DNA of 64,000 nt from Rhizobium sp. BK399 (GCF_014194695.1 NZ_JACIAH010000004.1:305802-369801), one strand, 5' to 3'; positions 17,863-27,986 are shown, counted from the first letter of the stretch. Translations and numbers: made by a program. Notes: generated from the letters alone by a model not told the origin.

Positions 17863-18576
17863 CTAGCCGCGAAAGCCCGCATCCTCGCGGGAGATCAGCT
17901 TATGCAGGTGCACCATTAGTCCGGCAGCGAACAGCGGCGTCAGCAGATTGACGATCGGGATGGCAAGGAACGCCGCAATGACGAGCCCCGCGAGAAACAC
18001 CGTCGCCGCATGCTTCGCCCGGAACGACCGCGCCTCCTGCGGTGAGCGGAACCGCATCGCCGCAAACTCGAAGAATTCGCGGCCGAGCAGGTAACCATTG
18101 ACGAGAAAGAAGGCAATCAGGTTGACGCCCGGCACAAACAGCAGAAAAAGCGCGACGACATTGCCGACGATGACAATGCCGAGAAACTTGATGGAACTTG
18201 CGAGAGCCGGACCGAGCGGCATCGCGGTGCCGGCCGGGTCCGAGGGATAGTCCCGCTTTTCGATAACCTCGGCTACGTCGTCGAGAAACAGCCCGGCAAT
18301 CAGCGCCGTTACCGGGGATAGCAACAGGGCCAACCCGAGCGCCAGTCCAATCCCGGCTGCGATCGCAAACACGAAGCCCAGCCACCCGGCCCAATCTGGC
18401 ATGGCCGGAAAGAAGCTCGCAACCCACGGGAAAACGAATGACATAAAAGCACTTCGCAATGCTAGCCAAAGCCCTACGAGCACCAAAAGAGTCAAACCCA
18501 GGACCTTCCAAAAGACTGAACGTGTCTCCGCTGCAAAAAGATTGACAAGGGATAGTCGAGCGGCCTCTAAGATCAT
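17863..18576 (-). CDS. EI24/CysZ-family membrane protein
   Basis: This 237-residue protein starts MILEAARLSLVNLFAAETRS and has about four to six hydrophobic segments, including FWKVLGLTLLVLVGLWLAL, LGFVFAIAAGIGLALGLALL and GLVIAAFLAIPIVNLLTPLF. FVPGVNLIAFFLVNGYLLGREFFEF is the typical EI24/CysZ core. E. coli CysZ is linked to sulphate uptake; rhizobial members are uncharacterised and no cys genes are nearby. The ATG at 18576 has GGAG 8 bases upstream; an ATG at 18603 would add nine residues. It is convergent with the VOC gene, one base apart. Confidence 0.82.
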   Translation of the reverse strand: MILEAARLSLVNLFAAETRSVFWKVLGLTLLVLVGLWLALRSAFMSFVFPWVASFFPAMPDWAGWLGFVFAIAAGIGLALGLALLLSPVTALIAGLFLDDVAEVIEKRDYPSDPAGTAMPLGPALASSIKFLGIVIVGNVVALFLLFVPGVNLIAFFLVNGYLLGREFFEFAAMRFRSPQEARSFRAKHAATVFLAGLVIAAFLAIPIVNLLTPLFAAGLMVHLHKLISREDAGFRG

Positions 18577-18803
18577 CCTGGGGTCTCCGGTTGCAATAAC
18601 CATGTAGGAATCTGAAGTTTGAACGGCAAGGCTGAAATAAATCCGGCCGATCGCCCCAAAACTTGTCGGGAAACCTATGTTAATATATAGTAATTTATCA
18701 TCTAAGATTGCTTTATCCTGAGACGCAGCTTTCGGAATAGTTGCAAGCGACGGGGGTTGCCCTGCTTATCCGGGAATTGCTTCGGAAGATCTGGACGGCT
18801 GAC

Positions 18804-19658
18804 GTGGAAGATTTTGTTCAAAAGCTCCGCCAATATGCCAAGTCCGGCACCCCGGCCGAGCGACGAATCGCGAAGTACTTCTCCGAACACCTGAACGATC
18901 TGCCGTTCGAAACAGCCGCTTCGGTTGCCGATCGCCTGGATCTCAGCCCAATGACAGTGGGCCGCTTTCTGCGCGCGCTCGGCTATCAGGGACTCGACAG
19001 CGTCAAGGTCCACATCCGTGAGACAACGGCCATCTCGCCGACGCAGATGCAGGCATCTCTCACTGAGCTGCAAACCGATGCTACCGCCGGCAAGCCGCTC
19101 GCCGTACTCGTCTCCGAACAGATTCAGGCATTGCACCACATCTACCACCTGACCGGCCAGCCGCAGTGGACCGAAGCTGTTTCGATGATCTCAGCCGCTC
19201 ATGAGGTCTTTATCGCTTCGCATGCGCGCCTGTCCGGTTTCGCATCACACTTCGCCCAGCGATTGACATATGCACGCGATGGCGTGCATGCGCTTGATGG
19301 TACGGGCAGCCGCTTCGCCGAGCTCTTCGCACGGCTCGATGGCAATGATGCCCTGCTCGTGGTGATTGATAGCCGCCGTTTCGGCAAGGCCCGCCTGCTC
19401 GCCCGCACGGCACGGCGCTACGGATACAAGGTCATTCTGGTTACCGCACAAGGAGCCAACTGGATACCAGATCAGGCCAATCTCGTGCTGGCCCTTCCGC
19501 CCGCCCGCTCCGAGGACGCCGACAACCTGCCGCCATTGATGGCCTTGCTCGACTGCTTGTCGGAAACCGTCATTGCTGCCGCAGGCGACGAAGCGAGCGC
19601 CCGCACCCGCCGCATGGTGGAATTTGGCAGCATGCTGGGCGAAAGCGGAAACCGCTAG
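18804..19658 (+). CDS. MurR/RpiR-family transcriptional regulator
   Basis: This 284-residue protein has an N-terminal RpiR HTH (about residues 1-75: FVQKLRQYAKSGTPAERRIA, DRLDLSPMTVGRFLRALGY) and a C-terminal SIS domain (from about residue 120) with EVFIASHARLSGFASHFAQR, ALLVVIDSRRFGKARLLARTA and KVILVTAQ. Such regulators sense phosphosugars through the SIS domain. The GTG start gives the usual N-terminal length, but its ribosome site is weak and a TTG at 18741 is possible. An AT-rich stretch near 18678-18705 (TTAATATATAG) is the likely promoter. The target is unknown; it is convergent with the polyol operon. Confidence 0.82.
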   Translation: MEDFVQKLRQYAKSGTPAERRIAKYFSEHLNDLPFETAASVADRLDLSPMTVGRFLRALGYQGLDSVKVHIRETTAISPTQMQASLTELQTDATAGKPLAVLVSEQIQALHHIYHLTGQPQWTEAVSMISAAHEVFIASHARLSGFASHFAQRLTYARDGVHALDGTGSRFAELFARLDGNDALLVVIDSRRFGKARLLARTARRYGYKVILVTAQGANWIPDQANLVLALPPARSEDADNLPPLMALLDCLSETVIAAAGDEASARTRRMVEFGSMLGESGNR

Positions 19659-19708
19659 ATCGGGCCTCCGATAGGGTTGTCCGGTCAGACCGAGGCGACC
19701 GATTGGCC

Positions 19709-21292
19709 CTACTCCATCGCCTCCAGCTCGGCGCGGTGACGATACATGGCAAGTAACCTGCGATAATCGCGGTCGTAAAGCGCCTGCTTTGCTGCATCCG
19801 GCAGCCGCTCTTCGCCGCCGGGATACATCGCCGCTCCCGCTTCTGCGAGATCAGCATAGAGGCCACACGCCACGGAAGCCGCCATCGCCGTGCCAAGGAG
19901 CACCGCCTCGTTCATCTTAGGCACCACGACCTTGCAACCGGTGGCATCCGAATAGAGCTCCATCAGCACCGAATTTTTCACATGGCCGCCGGCGACATGC
20001 AGGGTGTCCGGCACATAGCCGTACTCTTTCATCCGCTCCAGGATGTGGCGTATCCCGAGCGCTATCCCCACTGCGGTACGCCAATACAGCGCGCAGAGCC
20101 CGTCGAAGGAGGTGTCCAAGGTCAGGCCGCTTACCGCGCCGACGGCATGCGGGTCAGCGAGCGGCGAGCGGTTGCCGTGAAAATCCGGCAGGACGAAGAT
20201 CCGCGCACCGAATTCGTCCCCCTCGTCGGCGCGGAGCTGCGCGATCCTAAGGACGATCTTCTGGTGCAATGCCGCGCTCGGCTCGCCGCCGGCCGCGTGC
20301 ATCCGTACGATATGGTCGAGCAGCGCGCCCGTCGCCGATTGCCCTGCTTCGACCAGCCAGGTTTCTGGAAAGACTGCTTCGTAGTACGGGCCCCACATGC
20401 CGTGGCTTGGCTTGCGCTCGCGCGAGAACGAGACGATGCAACTCGACGTGCCAGCGATCAGGGCCAGCTGGCGCTCTAGCCCGCGGGCATCGCGCGCCTC
20501 GCCGCCGAGTGTGCCGAGTGCTCCGGCATAGGCATCGATCATGCCCGAGGAAACGTGGCACGCCGTCGTCAATCCCAGCGCCGAGGCGGCCTCCTGCGTC
20601 AGGGTCCCGACACTCTTGCCAACCGCCACCGTTTCCTCCGGCAGCCGTCCGCGTTCCAGCAGGTCGTCGAGCCCGATCTGCTCGAGAAAGTCCTTCTGCC
20701 AACCTTTGTTGAGATGCGCCAGGTAGTTCCATTTGGCTGTCAACGTGCAACGCGAGCGGGCCAAAGCACCTGTCGCCTTCCAGGTCATGAAATCCGCCAG
20801 ATCGAAGAGATAGCCGGTGTTCATCCAAGTGCCGGGCAACTTCTTCTTCAGCCACATCAGCTTCGGCATTTCCATTTCCGGGGACATGAAATGGCCTGAG
20901 TGCTCCAGCACCGGATGCTGCGTCGCCGTGCAGAAATCGGCCTCCCTCAGTGCCCGGTGGTCGAGCCAGACGATGGTGTCGAAACGCCGTTCGCCGCCGG
21001 TCGAAACACTGATCTGATTGCCGTCGACATCGCGCACGACGAGCGAGCAGGTGGCGTCGAAGCCAATAGCGCCGACCGATGCCGGCGCAGCCCCCGATTG
21101 CTCCATTGCCTTGCGCACAGCAATGCAGACTGCCGACCAGATGTCTTCGGAATCGTGCTCGGCGTGGTTTTCACGCGGTCGGTTCATGATGATCGGGTGT
21201 TCGGCCTTGCCCAGTAGCGCGCCGCGAGCGTCGAAGACGCCGGCGCGCGCACTGCCCGTGCCGATATCGACCGCAACCACATGCTGAGGCAT
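19709..21292 (-). CDS. FGGY-family pentulose kinase (D-ribulokinase/YDR109C type)
   Basis: This 527-residue FGGY kinase has the N-terminal phosphate loop AVDIGTGSARAGVFD, FDATCSLVVRD, the catalytic region SSGMIDAYAGALGT, PDFHGNRSPLADP and a C-terminal DTLHVAGGHVKNSVLMEL. The TGSAR and HGNRSPLADP segments place it in the D-ribulokinase (FGGY/YDR109C) branch rather than true xylulokinases. It would phosphorylate a ketopentose made by the polyol dehydrogenase encoded upstream. It is the last gene of the polyol operon; its ATG overlaps the HAD gene stop by one base (TAATG), so translation is coupled. Exact substrate is uncertain. Confidence 0.88.
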   Translation of the reverse strand: MPQHVVAVDIGTGSARAGVFDARGALLGKAEHPIIMNRPRENHAEHDSEDIWSAVCIAVRKAMEQSGAAPASVGAIGFDATCSLVVRDVDGNQISVSTGGERRFDTIVWLDHRALREADFCTATQHPVLEHSGHFMSPEMEMPKLMWLKKKLPGTWMNTGYLFDLADFMTWKATGALARSRCTLTAKWNYLAHLNKGWQKDFLEQIGLDDLLERGRLPEETVAVGKSVGTLTQEAASALGLTTACHVSSGMIDAYAGALGTLGGEARDARGLERQLALIAGTSSCIVSFSRERKPSHGMWGPYYEAVFPETWLVEAGQSATGALLDHIVRMHAAGGEPSAALHQKIVLRIAQLRADEGDEFGARIFVLPDFHGNRSPLADPHAVGAVSGLTLDTSFDGLCALYWRTAVGIALGIRHILERMKEYGYVPDTLHVAGGHVKNSVLMELYSDATGCKVVVPKMNEAVLLGTAMAASVACGLYADLAEAGAAMYPGGEERLPDAAKQALYDRDYRRLLAMYRHRAELEAME

Positions 21293-21981
21293 TAAAGGTG
21301 CATCCCGTCCTGCTTATGTTTGCGGACAAGGTGTATCAATTCCGGCATCGCGTCAAACACGGCTTCGGGCGAAAGCCGGTCAAGTTCAGCGCGATAGCCG
21401 GAAAAATTGGCGTGTGAACCACCGGTGAAGGCAAACACCCTCATGCCTGCGGCCTTGGCCGCCTCTATCCCGGCGGGGCTGTCTTCGACCACGACGCAAC
21501 CTGCCGGATCGACATTCATTTCACGCGCCGCATGCAGGAACAGGTCCGGGGCCGGTTTGCCGTTCTTGACCATCGTTGCACTGAAGATATTCGGCAACCG
21601 ATCGATCAAACCGGTGACCGTCAGCGACAGACGGATGCGCTCGACCTGGCTGGAAGAGGCGACGCAGCACGGAATACCGAGAGTGTCGATCGTCTCGGCG
21701 ATCCCGTCCATCGGTTTCAGCTCCTTGCGAAAGCGGGCGTAGAGATCTGTGCGAATCTGCTCGAGGAATTCCTGGCCCGGGTGGACGTTGTATTCGGTCT
21801 TCATCGTCTCGATCACCGTCGCCAGACTGCGTCCGAGGAAGCGGCCGTAGACCTCTTCCTCGGTGATCGGGATGTTGAGATCGTTCATCGCCTTGACAAG
21901 AACGCTGACCGATATCGGTTCGCTATCGACGAGAACGCCGTCGCAATCGAAGATGACCAGCCGTGTTTCAGCCTCTGCCAT
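21292..21981 (-). CDS. HAD-superfamily sugar phosphatase (Gph/PgmB-like)
   Basis: This 229-residue HAD hydrolase has motif I VIFDCDGVLVDSEP with both catalytic aspartates near residues 10 and 12, motif II VASSSQVER near 112, the motif III lysine in MVKNGKPAPDLFLHA near 145, and motif IV CVVVEDSPAGIEAAKAAGM near 168. An alpha-helical cap sits between motifs I and II. It probably dephosphorylates a sugar or polyol phosphate in the cytoplasm. The ATG at 21981 puts motif I at the usual place. It lies between mtlK (83 bases) and the kinase (1-base overlap), where R. sphaeroides and Sinorhizobium polyol operons vary. Confidence 0.87.
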   Translation of the reverse strand: MAEAETRLVIFDCDGVLVDSEPISVSVLVKAMNDLNIPITEEEVYGRFLGRSLATVIETMKTEYNVHPGQEFLEQIRTDLYARFRKELKPMDGIAETIDTLGIPCCVASSSQVERIRLSLTVTGLIDRLPNIFSATMVKNGKPAPDLFLHAAREMNVDPAGCVVVEDSPAGIEAAKAAGMRVFAFTGGSHANFSGYRAELDRLSPEAVFDAMPELIHLVRKHKQDGMHL

Positions 21982-22064
21982 GGCAGACCCATTCGCAATT
22001 GGTGCAGGAAAGTTCCAGCCGCCGGACTTGGCGGACGCGGCGGCAAGAATGCCGCCACTAGACC

Positions 22065-23546
22065 TTACACAGCAAGCTTGTTGTCGAGATAAAGCTGCAG
22101 GGTTTCGCGCGTGCCTTTTTCCCACAGCGTTTTCAGCGCGTGGGCAAAACGCTTGCGGAACAGTTCTGATTTCGACACCTCGCCGAAGATGTCGTCGAAG
22201 GCGAGGAAGGCCATTGGATCGCTCTTGGCTTTCAGTGCGGCCGCATGCAGGCGATCGGCGCTGGCGTCGTTGAAGACGATGTCCTTGCCGCTGTCGGTCT
22301 TGCCCGCGAAATAGCGGCACCACAGCGCCGACACGAGCGCCAGCCCGACGACATCCCGGCCCTGGTTGAGGTTGTCGAGCGTGGACGGCAAAATGAACTT
22401 TGGCTGCCGGTTTGATCCATCCTGCGCCAGGCGCGGGATGGTGTCGGCGATCTTCGGATTGAGAAGGCGATGCTCGATCAGCGCAAAATAGTCGGTCAGC
22501 GAGGTATTCGGGACCGGCGGAACGATCGGGATAATCTCGTCCTTCTCGAGCTTGGCCAGGAATGCCCGAATCAGCGAATCCTCCATCGAGTCGTGGACGA
22601 AGTGGATGTCCATCAGCGCTGCCGGATAGGCAATCGCTGCGTGGCCGCCATTGAGGATGCGGATCTTCATATGTTCATAGGGCGTCACATCGGGAACAAA
22701 GGTCACACCGACCTTCTCCAGCGCCGGTCGTCCGGCGGTGAACTTGTCTTCCAGCACCCACTGCTTGAACTCTTCGCAATAGACCGGCCAGTTATCCTCG
22801 ATGCTGAAGACATCCTTCAACAAATCGATTTCACGCTGGCCTGTCGCCGGCGTGATGCGGTCCACCATGGCATTCGGGAATGCGACGTTCGCCTTGATCC
22901 AGTCGGCAAAGGCAGGATCTGACAGGCGTGCTGTACCAACGACGGCATTCGACGTGACGACGCCGTTATGCGGAATGTTGTCGCAGGACATGACGGTGAA
23001 AGGCACGATGCCCTTTTCCTTGCGCGCCTTGAGGCCCGCGACAACAAGACCGAAGACGGTCTTCGGCTCGGAAGGGTTCTGGCCGTCCGCAGCGATTGCC
23101 GGATGACCCGGATTGAACTTGCCGGACGCGTCGATGAAATAGCCGCCTTCGGTGATCGTCATCGAAACGATACGGATCGTTGGATCGGCGAGCTTGGCGA
23201 TGATCGTCTTGGCATCGCCAACAGGCAGAATGTCGATCATTGGAGCGGTAACGCGCGCGGCCGTCTTGTTGTTGTCCTGCTCGACGACGGTCGTCAGGAA
23301 GTCCTGGGCGGCGAGCTTTTCGCGCATTGCCGCGTCGGAAGGAAGAATACCCGCGCCGATGATCGCCCAATCGTGATCCTGGCCCTGATTGAAGAGGTCG
23401 TCGAGGTAGATCGCCTGGTGAGCGCGGTGGAAGTTGCCCACGCCGAAGTGCACGATGCCCGCTTTCAGCGACGCCCGCTCATAGGTCGGTACGGCGGCCG
23501 TCTTTGCCGCCTCGGAAAGCGTTGCCAGCGATAGTTTGCACGTCAT
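22065..23546 (-). CDS. mtlK: Mannitol 2-dehydrogenase family polyol dehydrogenase
   Basis: This 493-residue protein has the expected length of long-chain polyol dehydrogenases. GIVHFGVGNFHRAHQAIYLDD near residue 30 is the NAD-binding start, GGYFIDASG, VMSCDNIPHNG and NAMVDRITPAT follow, and the catalytic block is KIRILNGGHAAIAYPA near residue 300 with the conserved lysine, asparagine and histidine. It oxidises mannitol to fructose or arabitol to xylulose, and related polyols. It follows smoK by 105 bases in a polyol operon. AGAGGACTGAAAC provides the ribosome site. Substrate range is inferred. Confidence 0.92.
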   Translation of the reverse strand: MTCKLSLATLSEAAKTAAVPTYERASLKAGIVHFGVGNFHRAHQAIYLDDLFNQGQDHDWAIIGAGILPSDAAMREKLAAQDFLTTVVEQDNNKTAARVTAPMIDILPVGDAKTIIAKLADPTIRIVSMTITEGGYFIDASGKFNPGHPAIAADGQNPSEPKTVFGLVVAGLKARKEKGIVPFTVMSCDNIPHNGVVTSNAVVGTARLSDPAFADWIKANVAFPNAMVDRITPATGQREIDLLKDVFSIEDNWPVYCEEFKQWVLEDKFTAGRPALEKVGVTFVPDVTPYEHMKIRILNGGHAAIAYPAALMDIHFVHDSMEDSLIRAFLAKLEKDEIIPIVPPVPNTSLTDYFALIEHRLLNPKIADTIPRLAQDGSNRQPKFILPSTLDNLNQGRDVVGLALVSALWCRYFAGKTDSGKDIVFNDASADRLHAAALKAKSDPMAFLAFDDIFGEVSKSELFRKRFAHALKTLWEKGTRETLQLYLDNKLAV

Positions 23547-23569
23547 GTTTCAGTCCTCTTGAAGGTCTT

Positions 23570-23589
23570 CGGGATCGGCTGCGATCCCG
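23570..23589 (-). repeat. Hairpin between smoK and mtlK
   Basis: CGGGATCG and CGATCCCG form an 8-bp perfect stem with a 4-base loop in the 105-base gap. A second weaker stem, GCCGG and CCGGC, lies near 23600-23617. This gap is where smoS lies in related operons. Confidence 0.45.
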
Positions 23590-23651
23590 ATATCGGCATG
23601 CCGGGCATTTGTCCGGCGCGCGCTCTTTTCCCCAACCCGGCACCAATACTC

Positions 23652-24650
<999 letters not shown>

Positions 24651-24668
24651 GTTTCTCTCCCTGATATC

Positions 24669-25499
24669 TTATTTCACCGCGCCGAAGGTCAGGCCGCGGA
24701 CGAGTTGTTTTTGCGAGAACCAGCCGAGGATCAGGATCGGGGCGATCGCCATGGTCGAAGCTGCCGAAAGCTTGGCATAGAACAAGCCTTCGGGGCTGGA
24801 GTAGGAAGCGATGAACGCCGTCAACGGCGCCGCTTTCGAGGCACTGAGGTTCAATGTCCAGAAGGCTTCGTTCCAGGCCAGGATGATGTTCAGGAGCAGT
24901 GTCGAGGCGATGCCGGGCACTGCCATCGGCGTCAGCACGTAGATGATCTCCTTGGCAAGCGAGGCGCCGTCCATGCGGGCAGCTTCGAGGATCTCGCCGG
25001 GAATTTCCTTGAAGTAGGTGTAAAGCATCCAGACGATGATCGGCAGATTGATCAGTGTGAGGATGATGACAAGGCCGGTGCGGCTATCGAGGAGTCCGGA
25101 ATTGCGGAACATCAGATAGATCGGGATGAGGGCGCCGACCGGCGGCATCATCTTCGTCGACAACATCCACATCAGGACGTCCTTGGTCCGCTTCGTCGGC
25201 GAGAACGCCATCGCCCAGGCAGCCGGAATGGCGATGATCAGGCCGATCAGCGTCGAGCCAAAGGAGATGATCACCGAATTCATGAAGTGGCTGAGATAGT
25301 TGGAGCGGCTCTGTACTTCCGAATAGCTCTCCGTCGTCCAGTGGAAGAACAGGAACTGCGGTGGCGAGGCGATAGCATCAGCTTCCGTCTTGAAGCTCGT
25401 CAGGAACGTCCAGAGGATCGGGAAGAATATCAGGATGCCGAGCGTCCAGGCGATGGCGGTCATGACGACCTTGCGCTGGGTTGTGACTTTTCTAGCCAT
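24669..25499 (-). CDS. smoG: Polyol ABC transporter permease (MalG type)
   Basis: This 276-residue permease starts MARKVTTQRKVVMTAIAWTL, with about six membrane helices. The first is GILIFFPILWTFLTSFK, and the EAA docking loop is EAARMDGASLAKEIIYVLTP near residue 175. The C terminus QLVRGLTFGAVK is typical of MalG-like sugar and polyol permeases. The ATG at 25499 was chosen because it begins the conserved N terminus and lies one base after the smoF stop. It forms a heterodimer with SmoF. Confidence 0.9.
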   Translation of the reverse strand: MARKVTTQRKVVMTAIAWTLGILIFFPILWTFLTSFKTEADAIASPPQFLFFHWTTESYSEVQSRSNYLSHFMNSVIISFGSTLIGLIIAIPAAWAMAFSPTKRTKDVLMWMLSTKMMPPVGALIPIYLMFRNSGLLDSRTGLVIILTLINLPIIVWMLYTYFKEIPGEILEAARMDGASLAKEIIYVLTPMAVPGIASTLLLNIILAWNEAFWTLNLSASKAAPLTAFIASYSSPEGLFYAKLSAASTMAIAPILILGWFSQKQLVRGLTFGAVK

Positions 25500-25500
25500 C

Positions 25501-26373
25501 TCAAGCCTCCAGATTCTTGCCGACGAGGCGTACGAGGAAGATCGCAACGATATTGGCGAGGATGACCGCCACGATACCGCCCGCCGAAGCGCCGCCGATA
25601 TCGAATTGCAGGAGCGCCTGCACATAGACCAGATAGGTGAGGTTCGTGCTCTGCGTGCCCGGCCCGCCATTGGTGGTGACCAGGATTTCGGCGAACACCG
25701 AGAGCAGGAAGATCGTCTGGATTAGGATGACGACCGTGATCGCGCGGGCCATGTGCGGCAGGATGATGTAGATGAACTTCGAAACGACGCCGGCGCCATC
25801 CATCTCGGCGGCTTCCTGCTGCTCTTCGTCCAGCGATTGCAGGGCGGTCAGCATGATAAGCGTGGCAAACGGCAGCCATTGCCAGGCGACGATTAGAATG
25901 ATCGAAAAGAGTGGTGCATTGGCAAGCCAGTCATAGGGCTGCATTCCAAGCGCCTTGGCGAGATGCGCGAAGAGCCCGTTGACCGGGTTCATGAACATGT
26001 TCTTCCACACCAGCGCGGCAACTGTCGGCATGACGAAGAAGGGAGCGATCACCAGGATGCGAACGATGCCCTGCCCGTAGATATCCTGATTTAGAAGCAG
26101 CGCGAACGCGATGCCGCCCACGACGGTGATCAGGAGCACGCCGAGCACTAGCAGCAGGGTATTGATGAGCGCGGAGAAAAAGGCCGGATCGGTCAGGAAG
26201 TATTTGTAATTGAGGAAGCCGACGAAGGTTTCCATCCCCGGGCTGAGCAGATTGTAGTTCAGCGTCGAGAAATAGATCGTCATCACAAGGGGGACGATCA
26301 TCCACAGGAAGAGGAGCACAACAGACGGTGCGATCATCATTCGCGCTGCGGAGCGGGTATGTAACGTTGCCAT
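25501..26373 (-). CDS. smoF: Polyol ABC transporter permease (MalF type)
   Basis: This 290-residue permease has about six helices, starting MMIAPSVVLLFLWMIVPLV. The EAA docking loop is EAAEMDGAGVVSKFIYIILP near residue 197, and the segment TNGGPGTQSTNLTYLVY near 238 is characteristic of MalF-type sugar and polyol permeases. It follows smoE after a 137-base gap that contains two strong stem-loops and precedes smoG almost without a gap. It forms the membrane channel with SmoG. Confidence 0.92.
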   Translation of the reverse strand: MATLHTRSAARMMIAPSVVLLFLWMIVPLVMTIYFSTLNYNLLSPGMETFVGFLNYKYFLTDPAFFSALINTLLLVLGVLLITVVGGIAFALLLNQDIYGQGIVRILVIAPFFVMPTVAALVWKNMFMNPVNGLFAHLAKALGMQPYDWLANAPLFSIILIVAWQWLPFATLIMLTALQSLDEEQQEAAEMDGAGVVSKFIYIILPHMARAITVVILIQTIFLLSVFAEILVTTNGGPGTQSTNLTYLVYVQALLQFDIGGASAGGIVAVILANIVAIFLVRLVGKNLEA

Positions 26374-26431
26374 GGCGATGACCGATCCTGTTCAAATGGG
26401 TAGCCGGCTGCAGGGCAGCTGAGAAAAAAGG

Positions 26432-26495
26432 GGGTCGCCGACGCAGTTTGGGCAATTCGGCGACCCAGACGGGCGGGGATGTCAACTTCCCCGCC
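26432..26495 (-). repeat. Two stem-loops between smoE and smoF
   Basis: GGGTCGCCGA (26432-26441) pairs perfectly with TCGGCGACCC (26457-26466), and GGCGGGGA (26472-26479) pairs perfectly with TCCCCGCC (26488-26495). They follow the smoE stop on the transcript. An A-rich run at 26423-26429 becomes a T-run after the second-encountered stem, so partial termination or protection of the smoE message from 3' decay is plausible. Confidence 0.65.
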
Positions 26496-26510
26496 TTCTC
26501 AGGAGGTTAG

Positions 26511-27821
26511 TTATTTGATGTAACCAGCCTTGGTCATTTCGCGGGTCGTCAACTGCTGGGCGCTCTGCAGTGCCTGATCGACCGAGACCTGGCCGGCAAG
26601 AGCTGCCGAGAACTGCTGGCCGACGGCGGTGCCGATCCCCTGGAATTCAGGGATAGCGACGAACTGGACACCGACATAGGGCACCGGCTTGACGGTCGGC
26701 TTTGTCGGGTCAGCTGCATTGATGCTGTCGAGCGTCATCTTCGCGAACGGTGCTGCTTTCTGATAGTCGGCGTTGGCATAGAGCGAAGAGCGCGTCCCCG
26801 GAGGTGCATTCAACCAGCCTTCCTTCTCGGCGACCAAGTTGGTGTAGTCCTTGCTGGTTGCCCAGGCGACGAACTTTTCAGCTGCTTCGACCTTCTGCGA
26901 GCCTGCAGGGATGGCGAGGTTCCAGGCCCAGAGCCAGTTGCCGCGCTTGCCGAGGCCCTTGTCCGGAGCCAGAGCGAAGCCGACCTTGTCGGCGACGGTG
27001 GATTCCTTCGGGTTGCTGACGAAGGAGGCAGCAACGGTCGCGTCGATCCACATGCCGCACTTGCCGGTCTGGAAGAGCGCAAGGTTCTCGTTGAAGCCGT
27101 TCGAGGACGCGCCTGGAGGGCCAGCTTCCTTCATCAAGTTGACGTAGAAGTTCAGCGTGTCCTTCCACTCGGCCTGATCGAACTGCGGCTTCCACTGCTC
27201 ATCGAACCAGCGTGCGCCGAAGGAGTTCGACATGGCCGTCAGGAAGGCCATGTTTTCGCCCCAGCCGGCCTTGCCGCGCAGGCAGATGCCGTAGATTTCC
27301 TTGTCCTTGTTGGTGATCTTCTTCGCGGCATCCGCAATGAAATCCCAGGTCGGCGCGTCGGGCATCTTCAGGCCAGCGGCATCGAACAGGTCCTTGCGGT
27401 ACATGACCATCGAGCTTTCGCCGTAGAACGGTGCGGCATAGAGCTTGCCGTCGGCGGTCAGACCACTGCGGATAGCCGGCAGCAGGTCGTCGGCATCGTA
27501 GTCCTTGCCGAGATTGTCGAGCGGCAGCAGCCAGCCCTGTTTTGCCCAGATCGGAACTTCGTAAGTGCCGATCGTCAGAACGTCGTACTGACCGCCCTTG
27601 GTCGCGATGTCGGTCGTAACCTTCTGGCGCAGGACGTTCTCTTCGAGGGTTACCCACTCGAGATCAATATCGGGGTTCTTTTTCTTGAAGTCGTCCGTCA
27701 GCTTTTGCATCCGGATCATATCGCCGTTGTTGACGGTCGCGATTGTCAGCGTCTCGGCCGAAGCCATGCCGGCAAACGCCAGTGCTGAGCAGGCGCCCAG
27801 CAGGAGAGTTCTCAATGTCAT
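26511..27821 (-). CDS. smoE: Polyol ABC transporter periplasmic binding protein
   Basis: This 436-residue family 1 solute-binding protein has a signal peptide MTLRTLLLGACSALAFAGMASAE, cleaved probably after ASA. The mature part begins TLTIATVNNGDMIRMQKLTDDF and contains YDVLTIGTYEVPIWAKQGWL and YAAPFYGESSMVMYRKDLFD, as in SmoE/MtlE binding proteins. It captures sorbitol, mannitol or arabitol in the periplasm. The ATG at 27821 follows GGGAGGAAGAT. It comes after smoC in the same direction and has its own promoter in the 145-base gap. Confidence 0.92.
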   Translation of the reverse strand: MTLRTLLLGACSALAFAGMASAETLTIATVNNGDMIRMQKLTDDFKKKNPDIDLEWVTLEENVLRQKVTTDIATKGGQYDVLTIGTYEVPIWAKQGWLLPLDNLGKDYDADDLLPAIRSGLTADGKLYAAPFYGESSMVMYRKDLFDAAGLKMPDAPTWDFIADAAKKITNKDKEIYGICLRGKAGWGENMAFLTAMSNSFGARWFDEQWKPQFDQAEWKDTLNFYVNLMKEAGPPGASSNGFNENLALFQTGKCGMWIDATVAASFVSNPKESTVADKVGFALAPDKGLGKRGNWLWAWNLAIPAGSQKVEAAEKFVAWATSKDYTNLVAEKEGWLNAPPGTRSSLYANADYQKAAPFAKMTLDSINAADPTKPTVKPVPYVGVQFVAIPEFQGIGTAVGQQFSAALAGQVSVDQALQSAQQLTTREMTKAGYIK

Positions 27822-27855
27822 ATCTTCCTCCCAGAAGATGAGTGCGAGCATTCGC

Positions 27856-27898
27856 TTTGCTCATGGGCAATTACTCGCTCAAGGGAAAGAAATGTCAA
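27856..27898 (-). promoter_or_regulatory. smoE promoter with SmoC-like sites
   Basis: Read on the minus strand, TTGACA (27898-27893) and AGTAAT (27875-27870) are 17 bases apart, a good sigma-70 promoter pointing to smoE. TGAGCGA sits in the spacer and TGAGCAAA at 27863-27856 just downstream, a repeated element that also occurs in the palindrome at the end of smoC. These are likely operator half-sites. Confidence 0.6.
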
Positions 27899-27957
27899 TC
27901 ACCATTCGTTGCTGCATGAGCGAAGAACGATGTTATCTTGTTGAATTTAAAGAATTA

Positions 27958-27986
27958 AATATTTGCTCATGTCTTGAGCAAATATT
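27958..27986. promoter_or_regulatory. 12-bp palindrome at the smoC stop codon, candidate SmoC operator
   Basis: AATATTTGCTCA and TGAGCAAATATT are perfect 12-bp inverted repeats with a 5-base spacer. The palindrome covers the smoC stop and lies upstream of the smoE promoter. The TGAGCAAA core recurs downstream of the smoE -10 box, which favours a regulator site over a terminator. The stem is AT-rich. Confidence 0.6.
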
